From Cladosporium sp. IMV 00045 (Eukaryota; Ascomycota; Dothideomycetes; Cladosporiales; Cladosporiaceae): DNA of 62,988 bases. Of the stretch, positions 9,118 to 19,639 are shown in pieces. Under the pieces are notes generated by a model, which was not told the origin of the DNA, searched no databases, and worked only from the letters and a program-made list of their open reading frames with translations. Location of the stretch: NCBI GenBank assembly GCA_001931905.2, contig MSJI02000916.1, positions 1 through 62,988 of the forward strand. Direction: 5' to 3'. The position numbers and the translations under genes were made by a program. The first letter of the stretch is position 1; each line of letters begins with the position of its first letter.

Positions 9118-9765
9118 TGATGCGGCTTACCTTCCCCCACAAGCTTGGCTAGATGACATGTGGGGTAGTGGCTGCCTAGAGGTACCTACCCAAGATCTGA
9201 GGATGGGGAGATATCTATCACCAACCCCCTTCTTGTTTAGCTAGATATTCATGAAATCTCCTTACATTCCAATGTGTATCAACTTTTCTGATGGGCTTGA
9301 ATGACGTACACTGCTAGTATGCCGAATACTCAGTAGCCGAAGGTGAGTTTTATGGCTCGACGAGGTAACTAACTGCCTGGGGTAGATCATTCGGGTTGAT
9401 GGGAGGCATTAAAGCTTGAGATGTTGATACGGAGGTATAGTGAAGTCGGCTTCGCGGCCCGAATCGGGCTTTCCCGATCGCGCTCTCTCAGTGCTTTCTA
9501 CATAAACTCGTGTCATCGCCTTCGGTCTGGTCAAGATACAATAATGCTCTGAAAGGCTAAGACAATATATTCAGCATGAATCTGGCAAGCATCCTTCATT
9601 ACTTTACTATAGCGAGATATGAAAATAGCTCTCATTCGATCAATACTATCGTTACTCATATGACGCCTTTGAAACAGCCCTTATTCAAGAACAAATACCT
9701 TACTCGTACGTCCTTATTCAATTATTACCTTCCTTTCGTATGTACGTTGCGTAGTATCGATCAAC
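9118..9765 (+). other. Probable 3' LTR and flank, boundaries unresolved
   Basis: Non-coding sequence between the polypurine tract and the next gene. The LTR should start here, but without the 5' copy its end cannot be fixed. A segment at 9507-9534 closely resembles the ~87-bp satellite near 15.1 kb. No gene is supported. Confidence 0.45.
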
Positions 9766-11703
9766 CTAGAAGAAAGCTAGAATACTAACTATGCCGACAA
9801 TTAGAGCGATTGGAGCAGACTTAGCGACGCTAGTGCCGGCGTTTGTGGTCTGCTCAGCAGGGGCAGATGGAATGACGCCAGTAGAAGAGACCGGAGATGT
9901 CTCATTGCCAGCTGGGAAAGGCGCCTCAGGAGTAGTGGATGGGGCAACGGGACCGACAGATTGGAGAGTGGTAGGAATTGGTGCCACGGGGGCTGCTGGA
10001 GACTCCTCGGGCGCAGGCTGCTCGGGGGAAACCGGTGCTTCGGGCTGCTCAGGAGAGGCGGGCTGCTCAGGAGAGGCGGGCTGCTCAGGAGCGGGCTGAG
10101 GCTGCTCAGGGGAGGCGGGCTCAGGTTCGGGCTGCGGAGCGGGCTTGGGTTGCTCAGGGGAGGCGGGTTGCTCAGGTTCGGGCTGCGGAGCGGGCTTGGG
10201 TTGCTCAGGGGAGGCGGGTTGCTCAGGTTCGGGCTGCGGAGCGGGCTTCGGTGCTTCTTCAGTAGGCTTAGGCTCCTCGACAGGCACGGCTGGTGGCGGA
10301 GGAGGAGTGTACTCTGGCGGCGGAACCTCAAGAGATGAAGCAGTCGGCTGAACGATCGGCGAAGGAGCTGCCGTGACGGTAGTAGCCGGGCAGTCTTTGA
10401 CGTCAGGGGGACAGCTGGTGACAGTGACGCTGACGATGGAAGAGAAAGTCGAAGTGAGAGTAGAGTGGGTCATGTAAGTCGTAGTCTCTTCCGTCGTGCC
10501 GTGAGTGATGACCGATGTGGCCGGGCAGTAGGTCGTGTAGACTGTGGTGCCGATAGTGACGGTGGTGTCCTTAGGCGGGCTGACTGGGACTGTAGTGTTG
10601 GCAGTCGGGTAGGGTGCTGGCTGGGTCGGCTCAGCAGGCTTGCTTGGTTCCTCTGGTTTAGTGGTTTCAGCAGGCTTCGACGGCTCCTCAGGTTTTGTGG
10701 GCTCAGCTGGCTTGCTGGGATACTCCGATGGTTTCTCAGGCTCGGCCGGCTTGTTTGGGTACTCGGTGGGCTTCTCAGGCTCAGCCGGCTTGGTTGGGTA
10801 CTCAGATGGCTTCTCAGGCTCGGCCGGCTTGCTGGGCTCCTCTGGATACTCAGTCGGCTTGGGAGGCTTGCCGTAATCGTCAGTGGGCTTCTCAGGCTTC
10901 TCTGGTTCGGCAGGCTTGCTGGGCTCCTCAGGCTTGCCTGGGTACTCAGTAGGCTTCTCAGGCTCGGCCGGCTTGCTGGGTTCTTCAGTTGGCTTCTCGG
11001 GCTCAGCTGGCTTGCTGGGGTACTCTGATGGTTTCTCGGGCTCAGCAGGCTTCGTAGGCTCCTCAGGCTCAGCTGGCTTGGTTGGGTACTCGGACGGCTT
11101 TTCAGGCTCAGCAGGCTTGGACGGATACTCAGAAGGCTTCTCAGGCTCAGCAGGCTTGGTGGGCTCCACCGGTTCGGCTGGCTTGCTGGGGTACTCAGAG
11201 GGCTTCTCGGGCTCAGCTGGCTTGCTGGGGTACTCAGAGGGCTTCTCAGGCTCAGCAGGCTTGGTGGGCTCTTCTGGGTACTTGGTCGGCTTGGGAGGCT
11301 TGCCGTAGTCGTCCGTGGGCTCCTCAGGCTTCTCTGGTTCGGCAGGCTTGCTGGGCTCTTCAGGCTTGCCAGGGTACTCAGTAGGCTTCTCGGGCTCAGT
11401 AGGAACACTCTCTGAAGTAGTGACGGGCTCTACAGGGTGAGTGTAGATGTCTGTGGTTGAGGTGGGTGCAGGTACAGTTGGCTCAACCGGAAGAGACGGC
11501 TCGTAGTCGTCCTTGGAAGAGTACTTGGTTGGAGCCTCGACAGAGGTGGGCTTCTCATCGCCATAGCCGACAGGCTTTTCGACGGACGAACTCCCACCGT
11601 AGGAAGGCGGTTGGGACTCGCCATAGGACGGAGCACCGTGAGGATCATCGCCTGTGGCGAGGGCCACGGCTGCCAGACCGAGGACGGCAACCTTGGAGAG
11701 CAT
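9766..11703 (-). CDS. GPI-anchored proline-rich repetitive cell-wall protein
   Basis: This single-exon 645-residue protein begins with a signal peptide (MLSKVAVLGLAAVALATG). Most of its N-terminal half is an imperfect Pro/Glu/Lys repeat of the KPAEPEKPSEYPS type. A middle segment has two CPAT motifs (TTYCPATS, DCPATT) amid Thr/Ser/Val, a pattern common in fungal wall mannoproteins. A second Pro-rich block of QPASPEQPKPAPQPEPE type follows. The C terminus, GTSVAKSAPIALIVGIVSILAFF-like, is a hydrophobic tail after small residues, typical of a GPI attachment signal. It is predicted to be secreted and linked to membrane or wall. The repeat DNA is likely length-variable. No enzyme domain is visible; an adhesin or structural role is inferred. 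Confidence 0.85.
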   Translation of the reverse strand: MLSKVAVLGLAAVALATGDDPHGAPSYGESQPPSYGGSSSVEKPVGYGDEKPTSVEAPTKYSSKDDYEPSLPVEPTVPAPTSTTDIYTHPVEPVTTSESVPTEPEKPTEYPGKPEEPSKPAEPEKPEEPTDDYGKPPKPTKYPEEPTKPAEPEKPSEYPSKPAEPEKPSEYPSKPAEPVEPTKPAEPEKPSEYPSKPAEPEKPSEYPTKPAEPEEPTKPAEPEKPSEYPSKPAEPEKPTEEPSKPAEPEKPTEYPGKPEEPSKPAEPEKPEKPTDDYGKPPKPTEYPEEPSKPAEPEKPSEYPTKPAEPEKPTEYPNKPAEPEKPSEYPSKPAEPTKPEEPSKPAETTKPEEPSKPAEPTQPAPYPTANTTVPVSPPKDTTVTIGTTVYTTYCPATSVITHGTTEETTTYMTHSTLTSTFSSIVSVTVTSCPPDVKDCPATTVTAAPSPIVQPTASSLEVPPPEYTPPPPPAVPVEEPKPTEEAPKPAPQPEPEQPASPEQPKPAPQPEPEQPASPEQPKPAPQPEPEPASPEQPQPAPEQPASPEQPASPEQPEAPVSPEQPAPEESPAAPVAPIPTTLQSVGPVAPSTTPEAPFPAGNETSPVSSTGVIPSAPAEQTTNAGTSVAKSAPIALIVGIVSILAFF

Positions 11704-14584
11704 CCTGATGTTCTTTCAGGGATTACTCGACGTAAGATGGTTTCTGATGTGACAGGAAGTAAATTTGGGGGAGACCGTAACGAGAGAGTCTCAGAGTGCG
11801 ATAGAGAAGGAAAAGAGACCAACCTTTTCAGCCGCATGGGAGGTCGTTCATATATCTTCCAGCGCTGCAACCTTCTGTCATCAACATCGCATGGACCTAA
11901 TGCACGGTCCCCAGCCTGCGTGTACAACCTGGGCGAGGGTGGTAGCAGTGGGGAGAGAAAAGTACATCGAAGCGTGACGTGAATGGCTGTAGGGTTCAAT
12001 AGCGATCAACGTTGCTGCAGTAGTCGAGCCAATCGCTAGGTTCGCAGCAGAAGTTTGGGTCGACGACCTGCCGTTCCTAAGCATGCCATCCTGGCCAAAG
12101 GACCGAGAAGCGAGAGGAGCAAGGTCCAAACAAGGTTGGAGGCCGTCTTTCCACAATGGGAAGGCTGGCGCTTGGGTGCGGATACCGCACCGTTCGCCCA
12201 GGAACAGGAAAGGTTTGGCATTGTTTTTGCGCGCGTGATAGGAAGGCAGGTTGTGCCGTCCGTAAGGCTTTGTGGACATCCAACCTCGCTGTTGAAGCAA
12301 AGCGTCCAGGATCCAGTGTATTCCTAGCTTGGTAGCTCCGTTGTCTGGCAGATTTTTGCGTGCATGTTGCTCTCGTGTTGTCACGGTGGCCGGGATGGCG
12401 CTCTCGCCGTGCAGCGTGCGGTACAACACGCGCTGGTGTGACGGTGGCCGCCGAGAGAAGCAAAAAAGCAAAAGAGTACTCGCGTCTTCCAAGAGGAGAG
12501 AAGCGCATAGGACTGGCGCAGGACACAGCAGTCGCGAATAATGCTAGCCCACATATTCACCCACTATACCCCGGATACTATTGTGTCTAGCGCCTGGGAA
12601 CGGGTGGTGGTGGAGTTCAGGAATAGAACCCGGTCGCCTCCGCAGATCGCCGTCCAGTGTTGCATCCTGTGGGCGAGCGCCGATGGCTGTCGACTCGATG
12701 TCTCGGTAGGGAATCTAAACGCCCATCAGTAGTTCTTTTTGTCAAAAGAACATCGCGATCTGAAACGCTGTATGACATCTTGATCAAGCATCTGTTCACG
12801 AAGTCTTTCTTCCTCATCGACAAGCCACCGACGATTTCTCCTGTCAGATAGAGCTGGTTGCCGAGAGTAACCTCGCGTGCTAGCTTCCTCGCAAGTGACA
12901 GGGGTTTGGCTGGTTGTTCGGTGGCACGAGTGGTTCGGCCGCGCGCCGCATAGCTGCAGGAACACGAGAAGGTAGGTCCAAGAAAGAAAAGTCAATCGAG
13001 CTGTCGCTAGCCTCTCCACATTCCATCCCCAGCGATTCTTCCCCGGATCTTCGAATGGAGAAAAGGATTGACCGTTGGAAATAACGCGGTCTGTGCTGCC
13101 TCTAGAAATGCGACAGTCCTCTTTAGCCAACGGCGACTATCATGATTCTCTTCCACGAAGAAACGATTCACAACTCTTCTCTGGCATTCACGTGCAAGTC
13201 ACTCCAAGAGCATGATATTCCATGGCAGGGCAGCTGCCCTGCTCGCCCAGCTCGCCCAGCTTCGCCTGTGGTTGAATTGCTTGCATTCCCAGCCCCGCTC
13301 GATTGACAGGGGAACCGAAAGTCTAATCTGGGTATAGTCGAACATCCTCTTCTTCGCAATGACAATAACGTTGACTAAGTTCTCATCATTGTGCGCCTTG
13401 TGTACTTCCGGGCCATGGCGACATCGGCGATGGATCTTTGCCGTCTCTGGCATGGAGAGGCGGCCCAGGCTACCTCGAGGCTACCCATTGCCAAATCATT
13501 GAGCTATATGCGATTGCTAGTGCTTTTTGATGGACCAAGAATGACGATGTTCCATTTTCGAAGCCTTCATTCCTGAAATGATGCCTCTTTCTGGACTTGT
13601 GTCCGAGGATATCCGCCTCCCAAACCAATTCGATCCGGACTGGCCGGCCAAAGGCGTGATCAACGCGCGGGTAAGTACACGATGCTCATGGCCCGAGGCG
13701 GAAACTTGCCTTGCAGGACGGATGTGCGCATTTATTGCTCCATTCCGTGGAGCCGGCATTAAAACGTCGTAGCATTAATGGCATTTCAGGGGAAACTCAA
13801 CATCTCAAGGTTTTCCCTCGGCCACAACCCGACGGAACATGCGAGAAGCCATGCGTTCTCCCACGGTTTGCGATGAAGCCAAGGAACGCCTCACCGTTTC
13901 AGGTCCAGAGCTTGTTGTCAACAGCATTTTCTTAGCCGGGCCATCGGATCAACAGGTTGAATTCCCTCATCACGAATCAAGAACTGCCGCTGACGACATT
14001 GCCGTTTGGCCGTTTCTTGAAGCTTTCTTCTGGAGTTGTCGATGGGTTGTCGTTCTGTCAAGTCCTCAGGTCCTCTTTCGAGGGGTCTTGCGCTGCACGA
14101 TCGAGAGCTTTCGACGCCACTTATACAACGTGTTGATCCAATGCCCGAGGTGGCCGCTTTGACGTTGCACGAGTGTCTCACGTTAGCATGGACGCACTTC
14201 GATCCACCTTCGGTCAAATAGAAGTACAACTTGCAGCATAAGCAGATCTGCATGCCTCCATGCAGCGGAAAGTCATCAATGCTGGCAATTTGTTGTGAGA
14301 AATGCTCGCATACATGTGTGCCGGTAATTTGCTTCCGCAGGCTTTGTTGCAATGTCAGGAGAATGATAATACTGTCCGATGAGAATGTAAATGACTTCTA
14401 TTAGGTAAAATATTGCCGCATGCTTCCCGGAAAGAAGAGATGCATACCCTTGAGCTGTCATAACGACAAAATCGCAAGTTTCCAATGGCAACTCATCATC
14501 TTGGAAGCATTTCAACATTCCATACAGGTTAATCTGCATGTGCTGACCTCCCCATGTTCTCCTGGTATCCTTTAGTGATGTACT
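11704..14584. other. Gene-poor spacer
   Basis: About 2.9 kb upstream of the cell-wall gene. Only short overlapping frames without domains, signal peptides or convincing splice structure are present. The first few hundred bases presumably include the promoter of the wall-protein gene. Nothing else can be supported. Confidence 0.5.
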
Positions 14585-14592
14585 GACAGGCG

Positions 14593-14887
14593 TAGTGATG
14601 CTGATCCACGGTGGATTTAGCATTAATCCACTATACACGTGTAAATCCACTGTAGATACACCGTGGATGCTGTATTCTTGGCACTCTATCACATGACTAA
14701 ACTCTATAGGGGGTACACGTGATACGCTACTCCTAGACTAATAAGTGGGTCCCCGACTTTCTCAAGCCTCGCTTAGCCAATTTAGGAACTAGTGCCTTTT
14801 TATCCACTGTGGATGGAATTTTAATCCACCACATCCACGGTGGATTAGTGGATTTGTGGATGTGGTGGATTAGCTCCAGCATCACTA
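14593..14887. mobile_element. hAT-type MITE
   Basis: The element has 11-bp perfect terminal inverted repeats, TAGTGATGCTG at 14593-14603 and CAGCATCACTA at 14877-14887. It is flanked by a perfect 8-bp duplication, GACAGGCG, at 14585-14592 and 14888-14895. An 8-bp duplication with TAGTG-type ends is diagnostic of hAT elements. It is 295 bp long, has no coding capacity, and is packed with ATCCAC/GTGGAT motifs that could be subterminal transposase sites. It is therefore a non-autonomous MITE; the donor transposase is not in the window. Confidence 0.88.
14822..14872. repeat. 17-bp perfect hairpin inside the MITE
   Basis: TAATCCACCACATCCAC at 14822-14838 is the exact reverse complement of 14856-14872, separated by 17 bases. 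It is built from the same ATCCAC units that recur across the element. Confidence 0.9.
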
Positions 14888-14904
14888 GACAGGCGTGATC
14901 GCAG

Positions 14905-17130
14905 GTATGGCCTCTCCGTGCATTCGCTGCTCGTATCATCCTCTGCGATACACCCAAGGAGATCAAATGCCGTTGAGATTGCATGGTCACAAAGCTTGGT
15001 CTCTGCGCATGCTTGGTGTTCGTATCATCTTCTCCCGGGCCTTTACGAGACCGTCCTGCTGTTGAGAGTGCATGATTTTACACTTGATCTCTCCGTGCCC
15101 TCTGTGCTCGTACCATCGCCTTCGGTTTAGTCAAAAGAGAACAACCCCACTGAGAGCGTCTGTTTGACATCTTGGTCTCTCCGTACATTCTATGCTCGTA
15201 TCATCGTCGCTAGTCAACCCCAAGATATCCCCGTTCAGCGAGAGAGATGTGATCAAAGTGGAAAGTCCCAGCTACTCCACCCGTTCTTTGTGGTAGTATC
15301 ATCGTCTTCCGTTCTCTAGAGAAAGATCTTGACCATTGAGACCATCTGATCAGAAATCTCATATCTCGATCATGTATCTCGTGCTTTATGCTCGTACTAT
15401 CGTCATCAGTACACCCAAAATAATACTCTTCCATTGAGATATCCGTTTCCGACTCAGAACAGTTTTCTGTACCCGATGCTCGTATCATCGCCTCTGACAC
15501 ACCAAGAGAAATGCCTTACCACTGAGAAACACATGTTTGAGTCAGAGCATTCCCGTAACGTCTCGCGCATCTTGGGCCCACATCTATCACGCCTTTCGAA
15601 AGAAATCCCCGATTTACCATTGAGAACCACCTCTTCACTCCACGTCATCTCCTTAGCATTTCCACATCTCGAAGCTTATATCCTCCACTCTGAGATACCA
15701 AAAACGTGGGCATACCGTTGAGATACCTCGTCAGAAACCGAGAGATCTCTGCAAATCATGAAATGCTAGAGGCTGCTATCCTCAGCTTTGGTATACTCAA
15801 AAGACTTACGTGCCATTGAGATGGTGTCCTGGAGAGCCATGTATCTCTGTAGCGGGGGTTCTTCTATCCTCAGGGTCGATATGCTCAAGCACATGTCATT
15901 GAGAGACCTTACTAGAGTTTTCGGGATCTCTGCGAAGAGCTAGGTTTGATGGGGTACTATCTTCGACTTTGGCATAACGAAAATATATCTGATCCTTCAG
16001 ATGCGTACCTTCCATTTTCTTTATCAAAAGGGGGGAAAAAACACGTGTTTCCGTACTCAGGGTGCTTCTTTCCTCAGCTTTGGCACATGGAAACTGCTGC
16101 TCGCCATTGAGATAGATGTTTGAAGAATCACATGTCTCCGTACTTAGTATGCTCCTATCCTCAGCTTTGGCATATTCAAAACGTTACTAGCCATTGAGAT
16201 AGCTAGTTAGAGAAATGGTTATCTCCGTTTCCCAGGTGCTTCTATCCTCGGATTGAGTATATTAAGAACGCTACTTGCCATTGAGATACTTGTTTTCAAG
16301 GTCAGTTATCTCCGCATATGGTATGCTCCTATCCTCAGCTTTGGCACATGCAAACCGCTACTTCCTATTGAGATGGTTGGTTTGGAAAACGGTTATCTCT
16401 ATTTCCAGGGTGCTGATATCCTCAGCTTTGGTATAACTAAAACACTACTTGCCATTGAGATAGCTGTTTAAACAGGTAGTTATCTCTGGCCTTAGCATGC
16501 TTCTATCCTCAGCTCAAGTATATCCAACAACGCTACTTGCCGTTGAGATAGCTGTTTGAAGAATCAGACATCTCCGCATACGCTATGCTTCTATCCTCAA
16601 CTTTGATATATCAGAAATGCTAGTTTCTACGGAGATGATATATAGAGAGACTAAATATCTCCGTTTTTAGTGTGCTCCTATCCTCAGCTTTGGTACCTCA
16701 AAATAGCTATTAGCCATTGAGAAAGCCACCTGTTAAATCAGACATCTCCCCGTTCAGTGTGCTTCTATCATCAGCCTTAGTGAATTGAGAGAGGCATTGT
16801 GCCACTGAGATAGTCGTTGAGAGATATGGGTATCTCAGCGGTGGCGACGATATCTTGAGGTAATATCCTCAACTTTAGTATCCTTAAAGTGATACAGCAT
16901 TAACGAGATGAGATGAGATGTTCAATTCTCGATTTCCGATTTTCGATTCTCGACAAGTCCATTATCCAATTTCTGCACTCAGTATGCTTCTATCCTCAGC
17001 GCTGATATACTGAGAGAGGCACTATGCCACTGAGATAGTCGCTCGGAAGTATGGGTATCTCAGCGGTAACGATGATATCTTGAGGTGATATCCTCAACTT
17101 CAGTATATCCGAAGTGATACAGCATTGATG
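14905..17130. repeat. Degenerate ~87-bp tandem repeat array (satellite-like)
   Basis: Roughly 25 diverged units repeat the order: TATCTCCGT-like, a TGCTTCTATCCTCAG-like or TGCTCGTATCATCG-like block, a TATATTCAAAA-like block, then GCCATTGAGATAG. The last anchor recurs at about 16105, 16191, 16278, 16366, 16451 and 16540, giving a period of 85-89 bases. The left third uses the ATCATCG variant and the right two-thirds the CCTCAGCTTTGG variant, so two subfamilies are present. No frame is conserved between units, so it is non-coding repeat DNA. Confidence 0.85.
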
Positions 17131-17165
17131 GGAAGAAGGTTTCAAATCTCGACAAGTCCATTATT
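16755..17165. repeat. Higher-order duplication at the right end of the array
   Basis: The last part of the array is a larger duplication with a period of about 230 bases. The GCCACTGAGATAGTC anchor with GTATCTCAGCGGT, GATATCTTGAGGT and AGTGATACAGCATT occurs near 16800 and again near 17030. Each copy ends in CTCGACAAGTCCATTAT (about 16950 and 17147). Confidence 0.75.
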
Positions 17166-17251
17166 CATTACTCAATACTCATACAAGTGCTACCATCATT
17201 CGCTCATTCATTCATTCATCCACTCGTTCAATCATCAACAAAACAACCCAA

Positions 17252-19639
17252 TCACTCATCGTCCTCCTCACCCTCTCCCTCGTTCTCCTCATCATCGTCA
17301 CTCTCATCATCCGAACTAATCGCAATCACCTTGCGCTTGCTCCCAGCACGAACACCCAACGACCTCAGGGACTGTTCGTGCTGTTTCCAGCCACGACCCT
17401 TCTTGACCTGAACACCACCGCTCTCGTGGTACTCCTTGCGGAGACGGTCGATGAGAGAAAGAATTCCCGTCTCGCCACGGGAGGTGCCAAAGTGCCGATT
17501 GAAGCGCTCGACGAGGTCGCGCATAGGCTCGGCAGGCCTCTCACCACCGGCGTTTCCCACCAGGTTCATCAGCCACTGGCGCTGCTCGTAGGTGTAGTCC
17601 TCGCGAGTCTGGCGGCGGAGAGGGAGCCAGATGCCGGCACGCTGGTGGGTCTGCTCTCGGTGCTTGTTGAGAGCCGCGATTTTCTTGCTGTCGTCCCAGT
17701 CCATGGTGGCGGAGTGCTGCCACTTCTTCCATCCGCGCGCGCCGTAGCACCACAGCTTGTGCGGCTCCTCCTCTCCCGGGTGGCAGCGCGAGCGGTCGAT
17801 GGTGATGCGCTTGCCCCTGTCCTCCGTCGTGTCGTACATGGCCCTTGGGCCTCCGGTCTGGTCGTGCGCTCCGCCGGGCTCGCCGTTGGTGGGATCGTGA
17901 CGGGCGCGAGCGGCGGCGGCGGCGAGAGTGACGGCGGGCTGGCGATGAGCAGGGAGGAAGTCGAAGTTGATGAGATTAGCAATCGGCGCCGTGCCGGGGG
18001 GAAGGGCAAGGTTGGCAGCAGCCTCTCTTTCCTCCCTTTCCTCCTCGTCCTCATCCTCCTCCTCCTGCTCCTCCTCTGGATCAGGAGGCGTCCAGGAGTC
18101 GTCCTCAGCCTCAGCTCCCGGGGCCCAGATGATGTTGACACCATGCGTGATGTCGACGCGCTCCTGCGCGAACAGCCACTGGCGGAAACGGTAGACCTGT
18201 GCTGCGGTCGGATACGCTGGAAGGTTGTTGTTGCCACCCAGGTTGAGAGCAGCCCATCCCTCGTCGGAGTCGACGGTGCCCACGGTCAGGAAGCGCCAGG
18301 CACCTTCCTCTGCCGGCTGTACCTCTGGGTTGAGATACTGTCTGTCCGGCCAGAACACCACCTGTGGGCCAGCGAGATCTCCCAAGCCGATACCAAGCGC
18401 GCCCTGCTGACGGGCCTGCGTCACTTCGCTGGGGTTGTTGTACCCCATGCTGCGCGCCAGCGGCTCGTCTTCCCGCGGGTTCAGCCATGCCAGTCTCCCG
18501 ATGCCGAGGATGGTGCTGCTGGGGTTGACGAGAGCACCACGGTCAAAGGCGCGTTGAGCTTCGGACTCCTCGTTGCGGACGTCCGTCCTTGGGTGAATGT
18601 TGGGGTCGACCCGATACGACCCTTGTTGAACGGTCTCCGACTCGATCCATTCCACGTCCAACTCGCTGACGGCGGGCATTTGTTCAGCCCCTGTGCTCCG
18701 AAGCTGGATGTGTCCGCTTGGGAGGACGACGACAGACGACTGCACATCCTCGACGGTGATGGCGGGGAAGGCGCGGGTGAGGTGCATGTACCTCTCCTCC
18801 AGGTCCGACAGCACGTAGCTCTCGTCGGGACGTGGGACCGGGTATGCGACCGGGTCTGGGTACATGCGCTCAAGATGGTTTGAGCGAGTGACGATGGTGG
18901 TTGACGGGCAATTGTCCAGGCCCAAGTTGTCGGCTTCGACGTCATCGTTCATCATTGCCAGGTGTGCCGGTCTCAAGAACCACGCCGGCAGACCACTGAC
19001 AGCGAGATACTGAGAGTACCAGTCGGTGTCGTATGGGTTGGGGTTCGTCTCGTTGACGTGACGAACCTGGCGAGACCAACAGCCGTCCGAACGTTGTACA
19101 GCGATGATGTCCGGCGGAGAGAGGACGATGATCGTGCGTCTGTTGCCTTGGACATCCACGTAGGTGTACTGGTATCCCTCTGGAGCTCTGCTCAACTCGG
19201 CAAGGTCGCGACGCAGTTGATATGAACGACGATACTCGGCCAGAGCCTCTTCGCCTTGGTTGGGATGATCTGATTTCGAATTAGTTGTCGTTGGAGGCAA
19301 TGATCAAGGTTGAACACTTACAGGAAAGACCTTCGAGCAGATGGCCGAAGGTATCGTACGGAGTCAACTCCCCACGGTTGGGCGGTGCAGGGTTGGGCGT
19401 GACGCGGTTGGATGGAACGTGGTTGGATGGGACGGGGTTGGATGGGACGGGATTGGATGGTGCTAGGTTGGACGACACAGGGTTAGACGGTGCAGGATTG
19501 TTGGATGCGACATTTCCTATCATATAGTTAGTAAGACTCGTGCACTTTGCAAGGAGTCGTTTGTGAGTTGCTGTTACGTACCTTCGCCAGCATCATGCGA
19601 GAGAACAATGCGCTCCTCGTCTGACTGCGGCGACGCCAT
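17252..19639 (-). CDS. Unknown 756-residue protein with C-terminal SANT/Myb-like region
   Basis: Three exons can be joined in phase: 19639-19582, 19516-19322 and 19269-17252, with introns of 65 and 52 bases. Both have GT-AG ends (GTACGT, GTAAGT); the second contains CTAAT. The joined frame gives 756 residues. Residues 20-70 are a PSNPV/PSNPA repeat. The central part has no family I recognise. A Glu/Asp-rich stretch precedes a C-terminal segment (YTYEQRQWLMNLV...MRDLVERFNRHFG) whose spacing resembles Myb/SANT-like DNA-binding modules, and the end is a basic patch plus an acidic tail. A nuclear, DNA-associated role is a guess. It lies right beside the satellite array. Confidence 0.75.

Larger units (their letters stand above)
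1..9120 (+). mobile_element. Ty3/gypsy-like LTR retrotransposon (5' LTR outside window)
   Basis: Gag and Pol reading frames are both long and uninterrupted, and Pol has the order reverse transcriptase, RNase H, integrase, which defines the Ty3/gypsy (Metaviridae) type. A purine-rich tract at 9090-9115, placed downstream of pol, is the expected plus-strand primer. The left LTR and primer-binding site were not found: bases 1-259 show no convincing match to the region after pol, so the element probably starts left of the window. The right boundary is likewise not fixed; the LTR probably starts near 9118. Intact frames suggest a young or recently active copy. Confidence 0.9.

Noticed and set aside
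11881..12526. Reverse-strand frames of 149-203 residues upstream of the wall-protein gene
   Set aside because: No domains, overlapping frames, and low-complexity-like composition; not supported as genes.
17378..18883. Long plus-strand frame (501 residues) opposite the unknown three-exon gene
   Set aside because: Composition is atypical and no domain is visible; the minus-strand gene has splice sites and phase that fit.
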